64,000 bases of DNA, taken from Entrophospora sp. SA101 (lineage: Eukaryota > Glomeromycota > Glomeromycetes > Entrophosporales > Entrophosporaceae). A program made the position numbers and the translations under genes. The DNA is taken from contig CAUDNR010004323.1 in the NCBI GenBank assembly GCA_958430865.1, forward strand, positions 68,391 through 132,390. Direction: 5' to 3'. How positions within the stretch are numbered: the stretch's first letter is position 1; each line of letters begins with the position of its first letter. Below the pieces are notes generated by a model. It did no database searches. It was not told where the DNA came from and saw nothing but the letters and a program-made list of their open reading frames with translations. Of the stretch, positions 61,098 to 64,000 are shown piece after piece.

Positions 61098-64000
61098 TTA
61101 ATCTTGTTCATTTTTCGTATTATTATTGTTGTTGTTACTATTATTATTGTGTGAATTATTTCCATGACCACCGCCACGATGATAACGATTCACGAAACGA
61201 CCCTTACCACGAATACCACGTCCTCTTCCTCGACTATCATGATATGGATCAGCTTTATGAATTTTTAACTGGTTCTGCTTAAATGGCTATTTACATGCGT
61301 TTTAGTAGAAAACAAACAAATCAACGAATAAAATAAGTAATTATATATATAAGTTATATTATATTATATATTTGCATAGATTTATTATTATTATTATTTA
61401 CCAGGCCATTCAATGTCAACGCTTTATCAATTGAATCAGAATCTATAAAATCTATAAAACCAAAATCTCTTGGTTTTTGTGTCACCTTATCGTTCATTAA
61501 TCTAACCTTTTCAACCTTTAAAAAAATTATTTTATAATTTACAATTATAAAGATAGTAATGATAATTGTTATTGTCATTGTTATTATAGATTTACCTGAC
61601 AACCAACTGCAGTAAAGTGCTCTTTCACTTCATCATCAGTAGTAATAGATCTGGGTATATTACCAACATATATAGAATATGGGCTTCTCTATTAAATAAA
61701 AAAAATGAAATATAAGTATTAAATAAAATGAATATTCATAATAAGAATTTTTTAAATAATAGTGGGTGACCTTATTTTTATGACGGTTATCATAATTATC
61801 ATTTTTAGTATTATTATTGTTGCTGTTGTTTTCACTGTTACCGTTATTGTTGTTATTATTTGATGCAGAATCATTCTCATCACCCTCCTCTTCCTCCTCA
61901 TCACCTTCATCGCCCCCCTCGCCACCATCATCATTATTATCGCATTCGCTTTGAGTTTGATCTGCCCAATTTTGTGATGGTGGTAATTCGTCATTTATAT
62001 TTTCTGATAAACTACTATTAATATTCTTATAATTATTATCGTTGTTGTTGCTGTTGCCATTTTCTGAATTACCATTATAATTACTGTTATTATTGTTACT
62101 GTTGTCATTAACAATTGAATTTTCATCAATAACGGTATTACCATTGGTAGAAATCAATGTCTCATTTGTACTGCTACTACTACCATTATCACTATCACCT
62201 TGTTTTGTTAGTAAAGAATGTTCAGAATAATTATTATAATTATTATGATTATTATGATTGTGATTAACATTGTTATTATTATTGTAATTATTAAGATGAT
62301 TATTATGATTATGATTATGATTATGATTATTGAGATTATTATTATTACTATTATTATTATTCGCTATAATTTTTGTGGAAGATCCATTTTCATTTGGAGA
62401 TGAAGCATAACCATTATTGCTATTCCAAGATGGTTTATTATTATTATCATCATTGAGCGCTATCGGTACTGGTGATGAAGATCTTTGTGTTGTCAAAAAT
62501 GGAGATTGCGTAATTGTATTATTATTGGTTATACCATTGGTTATAATTTGAGGATGAATGATAGGAGATGGTTGTGGACGCTTAACATGACGATCAGCTG
62601 TAGTGGTAATAGGACTATTTGGTTCAACAATTGCCGAAGTTTGCGAATTACCAGGAATGTTATTTACATTTAATATTGCAGAAGTATTATTTCTACGATA
62701 AGCGAAATTAAACCCTAAACAAAAATAAATCGATAAATTAATAATTATTAATAATAATCTCATTACAATTTATATATATATATATAAATAACCTTGTGCT
62801 TTCGTTTCAGCTGAAATTCTGCCATCCTTAATACCCAATGAAACCCAACCAAATTGAGCGTCTGGTAAGTTAAAATTCCACATATTTTTAAAAGAATATT
62901 CTTCTTTGGAAGGTAAAGGCACACGATCAACAACACTAAGTGCATTCTGCAACAATTGTTTTTGTGATTCGCTTAATATAAAAAAATTCAAGTTAATGAT
63001 CTCCTAAACAACAATTAATAATATATATTTTTCATCACCATCATCATCACCATCATCAAATTCTCTGATAGAAATAGTAATTATATTTATAATTACATAC
63101 TCAATACGATTCTCTACTTGATTTTTAACAGTTTTCCAAGTCTCATAAAAATTTATTCGAGATGTCTCCAGTTTCCGACGGAAACTTTCTTGGTCAGCTT
63201 GTACAGAAAATTCATTATAAGAAATACCATAACGAAAATGAAGACCTGCTGATACGGTAAAGTCAGCCTATAAAGATAGAGAACATATACCTATTTGAGT
63301 ATTTATATTTAAATTTTAAATTAATTAAATAAGTTATCTCATTAAACTTACACGTAACATAATTGATAATTGTGCTAAAAGACCTTCACGACCAGGACTA
63401 GCATGTGTTACAAGCACTCTTGTTTCACTACTATCAAATACCTAAAAATCATAAATATATAAGATTTATCTTTATAATTTAAATATTTTTGGAAGTAAAA
63501 TGAAATGATAATAATAATCTTACTCTTTGAGCAGTATCAACCAATTTACCAATTTGTAAAATTGTTGTCCACATAGTTCCCTGACCACCAGCTATAGTTC
63601 CAGTACCTATAACATAGATATACAAATATAAGTTATGTGGACGTGCGTATAAGTTATTCTAGAACCGAAAAGATATTTTCCCTAAATAAAAACTTGCCTT
63701 CCCCAATGTCAAATAGTTTATGGTGTACAATAGCACCGCCTAATCCAAATAATCGTAAACTCACACCACCAATATCAATCAAATAAGTCATTGCTTCATC
63801 TAAAATGTTTAGATTGTGTACTTTATATTCACCAGTACGAAATTTCTCAAGAACAGCTACATCTTCGCAAGCTCCCCAAATTGTATACACGGGAACTTTA
63901 AGAGTTTTTTTTCCTTCTTTAAAAAGTGAAAATTCAGAGAGAAGTGGTAAATCGGATTCAAGTATCACTTTACGTAATTCTGTTGAATTAAGAGAAAGAA
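61098..64000 (-). CDS. DUF2433 protein with an RRM and an RGG/Asn-rich tail (5' end outside window)
   Basis: Nine exons are visible (64000-63698 partial, 63606-63524, 63441-63352, 63267-63101, 62971-62793, 62714-61771, 61688-61596, 61515-61402, 61274-61098), about 715 residues, all phase-consistent. The first five encode the fungal DUF2433 region, a calcineurin-like phosphoesterase relative: [83 protein letters not shown]. The large sixth exon is low-complexity (Asn/His/Ser runs and an acidic Gly/Glu/Asp tract). An RRM follows (RNP2 [11 protein letters not shown]1-like RDFGFIDF), then an RGG-like end ([13 protein letters not shown]). It probably binds RNA. The substrate is unknown. The first visible intron starts with GC (GAAG|GCAAGT) rather than GT. 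Confidence 0.9.

Overview
The window is eukaryotic and very AT-rich. It carries intron-rich protein genes with short GT-AG introns (mostly about 55-120 bp), long AT-rich spacers and many microsatellites. The gene content points to a fungus: an SPX-VTC polyphosphate polymerase, a Pho80-type cyclin, a PXA-PX-PXB protein and a DUF2433 protein. Base composition, a tyrosine-kinase-like kinase with a D-L/F-H-S-G-N catalytic loop, BTB-BACK-TLDc genes, an HMG-box gene and a decayed Fanzor together suggest an arbuscular mycorrhizal fungus (Glomeromycotina, Rhizophagus-like). That assignment is inference from family content. No tRNA, rRNA or CRISPR array was found.

Bases 1-36,000 are gene-poor. They hold an HMG-box gene (2428-3499), a protein kinase (5702-6949, possibly to 7242), a damaged BTB-BACK-TLDc gene followed by a truncated tandem copy (11062-12905), a small coiled-coil protein (23701-24243), a small serine-rich secreted candidate (25392-25730, minus), an 11-exon PXA-PX-PXB phosphoinositide-binding protein (28279-32173) and a multi-pass membrane protein (34457-35838, minus). 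The spacers contain several MITE-like inverted-repeat elements and dispersed repeat pairs.

Bases 36,000-64,000 are gene-dense. In order they hold a frameshifted Fanzor (eukaryotic TnpB relative) pseudogene (about 36430-37605), a 1161-residue disordered nuclear-type protein with an internal 63-residue tandem duplication (38341-42179), MSH6 in about two dozen exons (42858-48644, minus), ribosomal protein uL6/RPL9 (48907-49571, minus), an SF3A3/Prp9 pseudogene that keeps its introns (49861-51936), a Pho80-like cyclin (54276-55252, minus), a VTC4-like polyphosphate polymerase (55445-58177, minus), a Pif1-type helicase remnant (58601-59235, minus), the tRNA 2'-phosphotransferase TPT1 (59732-60905) and a DUF2433 plus RRM protein that runs off the right edge (61098-64000, minus).

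The genes do not form an operon-like system. The one functional neighbourhood is the cyclin/VTC4 pair, same strand and 192 bp apart, since both families act in phosphate homeostasis. The most unusual items are the dead Fanzor with a hairpin overlapping its 3' end, the intron-bearing SF3A3 pseudogene, micro-exons that split the mismatch-binding motif of MSH6, and an apparent start-codon-only exon in the PX gene. Exon coordinates were worked out by hand from splice motifs and frame continuity and have not been checked against transcripts.
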